DNA from: an uncultured Methanomicrobiales archaeon
GTDB taxonomy: Archaea > Halobacteriota > Methanomicrobia > Methanomicrobiales > Methanospirillaceae
NCBI GenBank assembly: GCA_903832665.1
Contig: CAILCG010000026.1
Coordinates: 1-64,000, forward strand
Reading direction: 5' to 3'
DNA length: 64,000 bases
Part shown: piece by piece, positions 35,840 to 43,808 of the stretch
Position numbering within the stretch: position 1 is the stretch's first letter
Layout: each line of letters begins with the position of its first letter
Program-made: the position numbers and the translations under genes
The notes under the pieces: model-generated
Databases searched by the model: none
What the model saw: only the letters and a program-made list of their open reading frames with translations
Told to the model about the DNA's origin: nothing

Positions 35840-37362
35840 TCATCTCCTGACCAGTTTCCAGATCTCTCCAGTTGTTGTTGCCGGGTCAGGACCGCTCTTC
35901 GTACTGGTCAGGACATAGAGTTCATGGGACCCATCTTCGCCAAAGCCCCGGACAAACGCATGGATCCGCCCGCCGGTAGTGTTGACAACGCTCAACTCCT
36001 GCGTGGTCCACATGGCGTTATCCATTGCCGTGATATTACCAACTGAGGCCGGGTACCGGCTGATCTCATACCCTGCCGGAGGACTCGAGACAAGTAGCGC
36101 CCCATCCGGTTTGGTAAAGCCGGTACTCCATTCGCCGAATACATACTTCCCGGAAAGTTCGGGAATCGCAGCGCCGCTATAGATGTACCCGCCCACCACG
36201 GTATTGCCCACATCATGGGGTCTCGATGATCGGCCCGATCAGCGGCTCGCCCCGGGCACCGGTCGTCCCGCAGGGACCAGCCGGGGGTTTTGAATCATCG
36301 GCGGGATCAAAGCAGTGCGTGCCTTCCCGGATATTCCATCCGTAATTTCCCCCCTTGTCCACAATAAATACCGACTCAAACAATTTTTGCCCGGCCACAC
36401 CGGTAGTCAGGGCATGGTTTCCCCCGGCATCGAATGAGGCATAGGCGGGATTCCGGAATCCCATCGCATAGATCTCGGGAGCAAATCCGGCCATCCCGAC
36501 AAACGGGTTATCCGCAGGGATCGCATACTGCTTTCCCCCGGTGCCCGGCGAATCCACATCGATCCGGATGATCTTACCAAGAAGTTTTGTCCCGTCCTGG
36601 GCATTACCGGTACCCGGTGTATGGCCCAGCCCGGTGTCATCGGCCCGACCCCCGTCACCGAGTGCCAGGTAGAGGTACCCGTCATCGGGCCCAAAGAGGA
36701 TCGGACCACCGTTGTGATTGGAGAAGGGTTTGTCAACCATCAGCAGCACTTTTTCCGAGCTCATGTCGATGGCATTGGGATCACCCGGCATAACATGAAA
36801 TTCCGAGAGCCGGTTTGTGCAGTCCCAGCCAACCGGTCCGCAGCGGAGTGGAGTAGTAGACAAAGACCCGCCCATTGTCCCGGAAGGCAGGGTGAAACGC
36901 GAGGGAGAGGAACCCTCGTTCATCATAGCTGGTACTGAGCGAAGCCATCCGGTCCCGCAGGTTCAGGAAGGGCCGAGCAACCACTGTCTTATCAGGGTTG
37001 ATGATCTTTGCGACCCCGATCTGGTCAACCACCACCATGCGGCCGCTCCCATCGGGCGGTATCGCAATCATCATGGGTGCGGAAAAACTGCCGGCTGTTT
37101 TTTCAAGACCGATTGTCACCGGGGGGGATTTCAGGAGAGTGGACGAGACTCCTGCAGTGAATGAGGCCGCCAGGGAAGAAGCCTGGTTGGTCAGATCGAT
37201 GCCGGTCCCGGGGACGGCACCGGCAGTTCCCGGTACGCCCAGGGTCCCTGCGGGAGTCACGGGCGATGACGGTATGTTACCCGTGGTCCCGGTGCATCCC
37301 GCCGCGATAATACACGCTCCTGCAAGAGCACAGAGAAAAAAGATCCTGATATCCGGTATCAT
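35840..37362 (-). pseudogene. PQQ-type sugar dehydrogenase lipoprotein (GSDH family), two frameshifts
   Basis: Three ORFs together make one exported glucose/sorbosone dehydrogenase-like beta-propeller of about 505 residues. The first (37362 to about 36840) has lipobox IIAAGC and the GFLSLAFHPAF active-site strand. The second (36213-36926) carries DCTNRLSEFHV, HNGGPILFGPDDGYLYLALGDGG and the GKIIRIDVD strand. The third (35840-36211) has GNTVVGGYIYSG and FGEWSTGF. The first break is near 36845. At the second, near 36218, one extra C in CCCC turns the expected ETHDVGN into a stop. Intact enzymes oxidise sugars outside the cell with PQQ. Confidence 0.88.
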
Positions 37363-37474
37363 GCACGACAATTAAGAAAAATCATCCCATAAACATATGG
37401 GTCAGTGCCGGATTTTGAAACAAGATTTTATCCGGATTTTTCAGGTTCCGAATCGATCGGCCATGTCGACGAAC

Positions 37475-38287
37475 TCAGTACCCGGTGGCATAATACCAGC
37501 CACCTTCTTCCTGGACATGGACGGGCACAGTGAACAGCCCGCCAATCTTCCTGTCCGTCAGCATCTTCTCCTTGGGACCGTCGCCAACAAACTTCCCGTC
37601 TTTCATCAGGATGATCCGGTCGATCTCGGGAATAATATCGTGCAGGTTGTGGGTCACCAGGATGATGCCGGTGCCGGCTTTCGCAATCTTCCGCACTAGG
37701 TTCCGGAAGGTATGAAGGGTATGCAGGTCGAGGCTGTTGGTGGGCTCATCGAGGATCAGGGCGGCCGGGCGGTGCACGAGCGCCCTGCCGATCAGGAACC
37801 GCCGGGCTTCCCCGGATGACATCTCGGTCATCAACCGTGCCTGGAGAGGTCCAATCTCCAGGAATTCCAGGATCTCATCTGTCCTCGCTTCCATAGCCGG
37901 CGTCACCGTGTGGTTGAAGAGCCCGATACTGGAGAAGAATCCCGAGAGGATCACTTCCCTGCCCGAGACTTCCCGGGTATAGGTGAACTGCAGGTCATTG
38001 GATACCACGCCGATGAATGATCGCATGGCAAAGACATCCCAGAACTCCTCGCCCCGGATCCGGAAGACCAGGTCATCATTGGGGAGGGGATAATATTCCC
38101 GGGTAACAGTCTTGATGAAGGAGGATTTGCCGGCGCCGTTGGGGCCGAGTATGGCGATATGTTCGCCTTCCCCGATCGAGACCGTGAGGGAGTCGAGTAC
38201 CTTCCTGTCTCCCTTTATCACGGTGACATTTTCGAATTCGAGCAGCGGAGTTGTGCAGGTTCCGGGTATAGCGTTTTTTTCAGTCAT
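37475..38287 (-). CDS. ABC transporter ATP-binding protein, stand-alone
   Basis: The 270-residue ATPase has Walker A ILGPNGAGKSS, a signature reading MSSGEARRFLIGRAL, Walker B ALILDEPTNSLD and switch His in VTHNLHDII. It resembles the ModF/YfmF-like group with two-helix inserts. No permease lies beside it, so its partner is elsewhere or it acts alone. A CCGGAAA-rich stretch follows its start. Confidence 0.9.
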   Translation of the reverse strand: MTEKNAIPGTCTTPLLEFENVTVIKGDRKVLDSLTVSIGEGEHIAILGPNGAGKSSFIKTVTREYYPLPNDDLVFRIRGEEFWDVFAMRSFIGVVSNDLQFTYTREVSGREVILSGFFSSIGLFNHTVTPAMEARTDEILEFLEIGPLQARLMTEMSSGEARRFLIGRALVHRPAALILDEPTNSLDLHTLHTFRNLVRKIAKAGTGIILVTHNLHDIIPEIDRIILMKDGKFVGDGPKEKMLTDRKIGGLFTVPVHVQEEGGWYYATGY

Positions 38288-38299
38288 TTCAGCATTTTT

Positions 38300-38460
38300 T
38301 ATCGGAGATAACTATCAGGGTTCCGGGATTCTTGAGCGAATTCGCGGAATGTTCCGGGAATTTTGCCGGGAGATTCCGGGATTTTTGGGATTTTTGTCCG
38401 GAGATCCCGGGTATTTCAGGAAGATTTGTCCGGAGATTCGCGTTTGGGTATTTTTTTTAT
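38300..38460. repeat. CCGGGA-iterated low-complexity spacer
   Basis: The spacer iterates motifs such as TTCCGGGAATTTTGCCGGGAG and TTGTCCGGAGAT. It resembles the composition of repeat C but is not clearly homologous to it. Confidence 0.35.
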
Positions 38461-38516
38461 TATTCAGTTTTTTTCAACAGATGACGGCCGAAGCACGGCA
38501 GTCTCATCCATGCACG

Positions 38517-40244
38517 TCAAATCAGGCCGGGGATCCTGATCGAATATTCCCGCTCGGTTCCCGCAGTAACCGAAGTGAGGGTTCCTCCTGCCCGGTCACT
38601 GAGTCGCCCGAGAAAACCGCCTTCGGTTTTTGCCGCATCCGAAGCAGTGCACCCGGTGCCCCTGAGGGTGATGAGGGCACAGTCATTGTCCCGGTGTATC
38701 GTGAGGGTGATCGCATCAGCACCGATGCCCACGAGGTCTTCAAGGATATACGTCACCAGGTCCTTGAACTCATCGTGATCGATCGCCACCACCAGGGACT
38801 TCTCGCCCGCGGAGAAGGTGAAGGTGACATCGGAGAGAAGCGGCTGCATCCCGATCCGGTTGAGGAGCAGCCGGGTGAAGGTTGAATCGTCATCATCCGA
38901 TGCGAGGAGATCGCTGTCCGAACAGGCGGGAACCGAAAGCCCCGTCACAAGCGATTCAAGGTGCCCAATCAGTTCGCACTCCGCCCGCTCGCGGGGGGGG
39001 CAGAACCCACGGAGCATCGTGGTGTAATCGGAGAGGAGCCGGGCAGCCCGTTGCACCAGGGCCGGGTCGATGATGCGCGAGAGCTCGGGACCGTCAAACG
39101 AACGCTGGAGTTTCCCGATCACCTGGCCCGCCTTGAGAGCCAGGTGGATCGATACACCGCCACCCTTGTGATGCTCATCGGCAAAGGAGCGGAAGACCTC
39201 GAGGAGCTCATCGATCGCGTCGCCTTTGATCAGGCGGCTGACTTCCTCGGCGATATCATCCTCCCCGAGTTCCTCCATCACGTAGGTAACATAGTACAGG
39301 CGTCCGGCCATGATGGTGAAGAGCTCATTGACCTGCTCCATGCACTCTTCGGCAAATGCGGCGGTTTCGATCGCCCGCTCACGGTTCAGCTCGGCTATAT
39401 TTTCCAGCGCCCGGGCATCGGAGCGGATGGATGCAAACATCCGCTTTGCATCGGCAGCCGCGATCACCCGCCCGTGGCCCGGCAGGACAACCTCGACCGT
39501 GCCCGATGAGAGGAGCGACTCGATGCCATCGAGAGAACAGATGAGGGCCGACTGGTCCCACCCACAGAGACCGGCGATACCCGGGTTTGCGGCAAAGAGC
39601 ACATCGCCAATGAATAACAGTCCGCCCACCTGCAGGCAGATGCTGTCGGGGCTGTGCCCGGGCGTATGATAGACATCCAGGACAGGGCCGGTGCCAAACC
39701 CGATTCTTTCCCAGGCCAGCCCTCCCGGGGTCTCTCCCCGTGTGATGGTGACCTCAGCCCCGTTGGAAAAAGCCAGCGATACCGGGATACCAGCAGCACC
39801 GGCCCGTTCCGCGGTGACCAATGGCAGACCGATAGGGAACGGCCTAATCGCCTGGCCGAGGAGATCGGCCTGGGTCATCTTCCCATCCCCGGATTCGAGC
39901 ACGGCAGCGCCGGCTTCCTGCACGGCGAAGACAAAGACCCCGGTATGGGCAAAGGCCGGGATATCGACAGTCCCGCTGAAGTGATCGATATGGGCGTGGG
40001 TGAGAATGACAAAGACCGGGCGGTCGGTCTCCTTACGAAGTTCTTCGGTAATCCGGACCAGGTTTTCTGCCTGTTCAGGAAACCCGCCGGGATCGATCAG
40101 GAGGATAATATCGGGAGTCTGGATCAGGCAGGAGTCGGAAGAGAGCGTATCGATCTTGCGAATAAAGGGGTATATCTGTGCCGCCGGGGCACCCGGAACC
40201 GGCTGCCACTGCTGGGAGATGAGAGGTTCGCTACCACCCGGCAA
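38517..40244 (-). CDS. Metallo-beta-lactamase fold fused to a kinase-like (DHp/GHKL) region
   Basis: The 575-residue protein has an MBL domain (about 1-265) with a full metal set: HAHIDH (83-88), HTPGHSPDS, GDVLFAANPG and LPGHGRVI. A helical segment (about 270-400) and a C-terminal part (about 420-575) follow. The latter resembles a two-helix dimerisation region and a degenerate GHKL ATPase (LSDYTTMLRGFCPPRERAE, FKDLVTYILEDLVGIGADA, FLGRLSDRAGGTLTSVTAG); the N-box Asn and glycine-rich lid are not evident. The start is TTG 40244, inside the end of the STAS gene (14-base overlap), so both are co-translated. It is probably the sensory, enzymatic partner of the partner-switch module; its substrate is unknown. 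Confidence 0.82.
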   Translation of the reverse strand: MPGGSEPLISQQWQPVPGAPAAQIYPFIRKIDTLSSDSCLIQTPDIILLIDPGGFPEQAENLVRITEELRKETDRPVFVILTHAHIDHFSGTVDIPAFAHTGVFVFAVQEAGAAVLESGDGKMTQADLLGQAIRPFPIGLPLVTAERAGAAGIPVSLAFSNGAEVTITRGETPGGLAWERIGFGTGPVLDVYHTPGHSPDSICLQVGGLLFIGDVLFAANPGIAGLCGWDQSALICSLDGIESLLSSGTVEVVLPGHGRVIAAADAKRMFASIRSDARALENIAELNRERAIETAAFAEECMEQVNELFTIMAGRLYYVTYVMEELGEDDIAEEVSRLIKGDAIDELLEVFRSFADEHHKGGGVSIHLALKAGQVIGKLQRSFDGPELSRIIDPALVQRAARLLSDYTTMLRGFCPPRERAECELIGHLESLVTGLSVPACSDSDLLASDDDDSTFTRLLLNRIGMQPLLSDVTFTFSAGEKSLVVAIDHDEFKDLVTYILEDLVGIGADAITLTIHRDNDCALITLRGTGCTASDAAKTEGGFLGRLSDRAGGTLTSVTAGTEREYSIRIPGLI

Positions 40245-40563
40245 GTGCTTCGCCCTCAGAAGGATAGATGGAAAAGATGGTGGTGAACCCCGCCAGCTTT
40301 AAGATCTTGTGCACCTCTGTGACCAGGTTACAGAGAGCATACTTGTCACCGGGTTGTTTAAGTTTTTTTGCGGTTGCAAGCAGTACCCGCAGGCCACCAC
40401 TGCTGATGTACGTGACCGCGGAAAAATTGAGCAGGATCTTCCGGTTCCCGCCGTCAATTGCCTTGTTGATCGCCTGTTCGAGCGTCGGTGCAGTTGCGGT
40501 ATCTATTCTCCCGGAGATCGAAAGGATGATTGCCCCGTCACGGGTTGCAGTTGTAATTTCCAC
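40231..40563 (-). CDS. STAS-domain anti-sigma-factor-antagonist-like protein
   Basis: The 110-residue single STAS domain (SpoIIAA/RsbV type) has its phosphorylatable serine motif intact: SAVTYISSGGLRVLL, with S54/S55. In bacteria such proteins are phosphorylated by RsbW-like kinases and switch partners. A GTG start is used. It overlaps the MBL-fusion gene downstream and is divergent from the RsbW-like gene about 400 bases away. The true output in an archaeon, which has no sigma factor, is unknown. Confidence 0.92.
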   Translation of the reverse strand: MEITTATRDGAIILSISGRIDTATAPTLEQAINKAIDGGNRKILLNFSAVTYISSGGLRVLLATAKKLKQPGDKYALCNLVTEVHKILKLAGFTTIFSIYPSEGEALAGW

Positions 40564-40792
40564 GGTATTCTCTCTTATCTGGTGAAATGGATCAGAGTAT
40601 GTTAAAGAGTATTTTGGCGTTTTTTAAAGATAATGCTATGCATGTTGGAACTCCGGCGGACCTTCAACAGCCCTCCATCGCCGGTTCCCGGCATCGTCAC
40701 CGTCGCTATGACCGCAACAAACCGCCTCGCTTTGATACAGGTTATCACGCGATCATTAAAAGAGCCGGATGCAATAACATATTTGAGAACTC

Positions 40793-40969
40793 ATGGCTGC
40801 AACCATTGTTACGTCCCTGCGGGTACTGCTCATGTGGAGCTGCGCGAAGGTTGCTGCTGTCCGTTTCCGTACCTCACAAAAATTCCTGAACATACCCGGA
40901 GGCTGCCCGGTCTGCGGCAGCTCCCGGGGGTCCCGCACCACTGCCCGGGCTCGAGTGCAGGTGAGATAA
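40793..40969 (+). CDS. Possible small ORF overlapping the RsbW-like start
   Basis: A 58-codon frame (starting MAATIVTSLRVLLMW, with GGCPVCGSSRG near the end) stops with TAATG, overlapping the RsbW-like ATG. The overlap and the Cys pair hint at a coupled mini-gene. No homologue comes to mind, and the frame could be chance in GC-rich leader DNA. Reported as a candidate only. Confidence 0.2.
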   Translation: MAATIVTSLRVLLMWSCAKVAAVRFRTSQKFLNIPGGCPVCGSSRGSRTTARARVQVR

Positions 40970-41385
40970 TGGAAGAGACTATGAGCTGCGCGATCGATGC
41001 CGAGATCCCCTCGATCCCGCAGGTATCCATTGCGCTTGACGAGGTGATGCATGCCGGGGGATTTTCTGACGAAGACTGTCTCGATACCCAGCTCGCGGTT
41101 GAAGAGGCGATGACAAATGTGATCGTGCACGGGTATGCAGGCAATCCCGGGCAGATCCTCATCACCTGCCGCATCACTGACAATGCAGCTGAGCTGCAGA
41201 TCCGTGATTCGGCCCCGCCGTTCGATCCCCTCTCTATCGCTGAACCGGACATCACCGAGGAGATCGAGGAACGCCAGATTGGCGGGCTCGGCGTCTTTTT
41301 GATCCGACGCGTCATGGATGAGGTCAGCTACCGGTATGAGGACGGACACAATATCCTCGTACTGGTAAAAAAGAAGAAAGAATGA
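40969..41385 (+). CDS. RsbW/SpoIIAB-like serine kinase (GHKL ATPase)
   Basis: The 138-residue protein is a stand-alone GHKL domain of the anti-sigma kinase type: N-box AVEEAMTNVIVHGY (E46, N50), G1 RDSAPPFDP (D80; usual Gly is Ala) and G2 GGLGVFLIRR. It would phosphorylate STAS partners. The tracked ORF starts at 40633, but AGGTGA just before ATG 40969 fixes the start here; the extra 112 codons look non-coding. It is divergent from the STAS/MBL-fusion pair and about 780 bases from the second STAS protein. Confidence 0.9.
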   Translation: MEETMSCAIDAEIPSIPQVSIALDEVMHAGGFSDEDCLDTQLAVEEAMTNVIVHGYAGNPGQILITCRITDNAAELQIRDSAPPFDPLSIAEPDITEEIEERQIGGLGVFLIRRVMDEVSYRYEDGHNILVLVKKKKE

Positions 41386-42163
41386 GTCCGGGCGGGTGCT
41401 ATTTCTCCGGAATATTTCTCCAGGCCGAAAGGCATGAGATAAAACGGCTCATCGCGATTTTATTTTGAAAACCGGACAGGATTTCTCTCAATTATGGGCA
41501 TGAGGCGGGACAGAGTTCCAAAGAAAAGAACGGGGCATTTTTACTGACAATAATTTCCCGGAAGGTCATCCAGGCGCATGGGTCCCCTCGGATGGTTTTT
41601 CAGGACACGGCCATGGCAGGAAATTTTCCCTTGCTCATATGATTGATTAGGATGTTTCGCTCGGTTCGGAAAAAATGCTCGGAAGAGATCATCGTTTTCC
41701 TGTTATTTGCCAGCCCTCTTTGTGACATGTGAGGGTGACCCCCTCTCTCCCCCAGAGGGAGAGGCATCCCAAGGGGTGCACCCCTTGACCCCCATTTCGG
41801 AAGATCTCGTTGCCCTTCTGAGGTTATCGCTCATTGAGGGATGCCAGAGCGACGAGGACGGAAGCGCGAAATGCTGGAGCCCCGGGAGCGATTCCTCCAA
41901 TTTCCCGCAAGGATTTCTCCAGAGTAAAAAAGGAAGATCGGAAAAACTCGGCAAATTCGTTTTGTCCATAGTTGGACCACGGCGAAGGCCCTTTGTCGGG
42001 ATGATTGGTCTTTCTGTATCGCGGAGGAGTGAACGGCATAGAATTTTACAAGGCTTACATTACCCGCATGAACCTGAAAAAAACCAAAAATCTTTGAGCG
42101 ACTAAAAATCTGAGTGTGACTAAAAAAATTTGAGCGATAAAATAAGAGGATGGGTTACCCGGC
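41386..42163. other. Non-coding spacer containing repeat B copy 3
   Basis: About 780 bases between converging genes. Apart from repeat B copy 3 (41687-41919, minus) I see no gene. The 132- and 88-codon ORFs here run through the repeat. Confidence 0.5.
41687..41919 (-). repeat. Dispersed repeat B, copy 3 (full length, inverted)
   Basis: Reading the minus strand it follows repeat B copies 1 and 2 from AATCCTTGCGG through GCGATAACCTCAGAAG, TTCCGAAATGGGGGTCA, the perfect palindrome CCAAGGGGTGCACCCCTTGG and the CTCTCCCTCTGGGGGAGAG hairpin to ACAGGAAAACGATGA. Confidence 0.75.
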
Positions 42164-43471
42164 TCAGGCATCCCTGACGATATCCTGGACATAGGCAATA
42201 CCGATCTTCGCCTTCGTAAGCCGGGTGCTGTCCAGCAGGTGCCGCATATCGGAAAACTCGCCCTCGGTTACGATCTTTTTGACCTGCGTGTTGAGGTCCA
42301 GCGAGGAATTATAGGAGACATTCTTGAAGACAACACCGTGGTTATGCAGGTACATAGTCTTTGGCGCTCCCTTGTTCAGGGGGTTGACGTAAGAGAGCGA
42401 AGAGAGTTTCTCTGCGGGAAAAAAGGAGAGATCGGCAGTGAGATCGACACCGATACCGAAGCTCACGAGCGTCTCGCCCTTGTGGGAATTCCCGCTGTCG
42501 GAGGCAACCCATTCATGAATATTTGCCGAGTCCATAATGGAGGACCCGTCAGCAGGAGCGGCATCGGCCAGCGGGGCTTTCCTGAGGCCAGAACTGGAGA
42601 GACCCGCTAGTACACCCCAGATGGTGATGGCAACAACGCCATGATAGCTCTTGACCCGTTCCTGGGCAGAGGTAAAGATCGTCCGGTAGATATCTGCGAT
42701 GCTGATGCCGTCGGGCCGGCTCGTTTCGAGCGTGAAATACTCATTGAACGGGCCGTCAAGCGTGACATTGAACCCGGTATAAACCACCACATCGCTGTCA
42801 TGGTCGAGAGGGGTTAGGAAATCCGGCGTGTTGTTGCCGTCGGTCGGGAGCCAGACCATCGAGCCGTAGAGGGTGATCATCTCGCCCATGAGGGGCATGG
42901 CTTCTTTTACATCGGCCCCGAGGGCCCCGAGACCCAGCGAGTAATTGATCTCGGAGAATTTCCGGGCCTTGATATCGGCCTCGGTGAGCCGGGCATGGAG
43001 AACCTTGTCCAGGTCCCCGAGCACATGGAGGACTGGCGGGGTGGTGAGCCAGCCGGGCTCAATAATCAGGGAGACACCCTCGCCCAGGATCGTCTTGTAA
43101 AAGAGTTCGTTGAAGAGCGTCAGGCTCTTCCGGGTCTTGACGAGATCAACGACCGCTAGCTCGGTTGTCGGGTACATATCGAAGACCGATGAGAACCCGG
43201 CCATGTCGAGCACTTTCTTGGGGTACTCACCGACAGCCGCGAGGGCAAAGCGCCCGCTCCGGCGCTTCATCTCTATCTTGAGGCTGTTAAAAACCCTCAA
43301 TCCCCCGCTGCTCAGGTATCCCGTACCTGACATATCGATAACAAGTTCCTTGTCATCGTCGCGGAGGGTGTCGCGGGTCCAGGTTTCCAGCTGCTGGGCT
43401 CCGAATGCATCGAGCCGTCCCGATACAAAAAAGATCACCACCCCGTCCATTCTCTCGCTCCGTGCTTCCAT
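42164..43471 (-). CDS. STAS domain fused to a large unknown domain
   Basis: The 435-residue protein begins with a STAS domain (about 1-110) keeping the serine motif GTGYLSSGGLRV. About 320 residues with no family I recognise follow, with strands such as VSLIIEPGWLTTPPVLHVLG, DSDVVVYTGFNVTLDGP, GVVAITIWGVLAGL and ETLVSFGIGVDLT. The second domain could be a phosphatase- or sensor-like fold, but no PP2C metal motif is visible. It is likely the second substrate of the RsbW-like kinase nearby. A TATA-like AACAATAAAAACC lies about 40 bases upstream. Confidence 0.85.
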   Translation of the reverse strand: MEARSERMDGVVIFFVSGRLDAFGAQQLETWTRDTLRDDDKELVIDMSGTGYLSSGGLRVFNSLKIEMKRRSGRFALAAVGEYPKKVLDMAGFSSVFDMYPTTELAVVDLVKTRKSLTLFNELFYKTILGEGVSLIIEPGWLTTPPVLHVLGDLDKVLHARLTEADIKARKFSEINYSLGLGALGADVKEAMPLMGEMITLYGSMVWLPTDGNNTPDFLTPLDHDSDVVVYTGFNVTLDGPFNEYFTLETSRPDGISIADIYRTIFTSAQERVKSYHGVVAITIWGVLAGLSSSGLRKAPLADAAPADGSSIMDSANIHEWVASDSGNSHKGETLVSFGIGVDLTADLSFFPAEKLSSLSYVNPLNKGAPKTMYLHNHGVVFKNVSYNSSLDLNTQVKKIVTEGEFSDMRHLLDSTRLTKAKIGIAYVQDIVRDA

Positions 43472-43591
43472 AGGGTTAACCTGATGAAGTATATTATGCT
43501 GCTAGGTTTTTATTGTTGGGGTATTATTGGTCCGGGGTGCCGATGTTAAACGACAGAGCCTGGATTGCATCACCCCTAGTTCCTTCCGGTA

Positions 43592-43808
43592 ATGGCACGG
43601 CAAAAAAATAGAGCGGACGATCCTGACCAATTGTCCGTTATTTTTAAAGGTGCCTCAAAAAAAGATTATCTCTGGTATTATCATTGTTACGTTCATTCTT
43701 GTTACAGCCATTATGATAGACGTTATTCTTGCGGCTGATATCACCGTTATTATCGCTGTTTATTCCGGCTCAGGAAGACCGCTCCGCAGAGTGCAAGTGC
43801 CCCGATGA
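43592..43808 (+). pseudogene. Small membrane protein split by an A7 frameshift
   Basis: Reading from ATG 43592 gives MARQKNRADDPDQLSVIFK; after the A7 run at 43656 the +1 frame gives KKIISGIIIVTFILVTAIM, a membrane helix, and ends with TGA at 43808 inside the convergent PEGA gene. Removing one A from A7 joins both parts into one polar-then-helix mini-protein, similar in shape to the one at 9763-9927. Tentative; it may not be a gene. Confidence 0.35.

Noticed and set aside
40633-40968. N-terminal extension of the RsbW-like ORF
   Set aside because: AGGTGA immediately before ATG 40969 fixes the start; the extension has non-protein-like composition and no homology I recognise.
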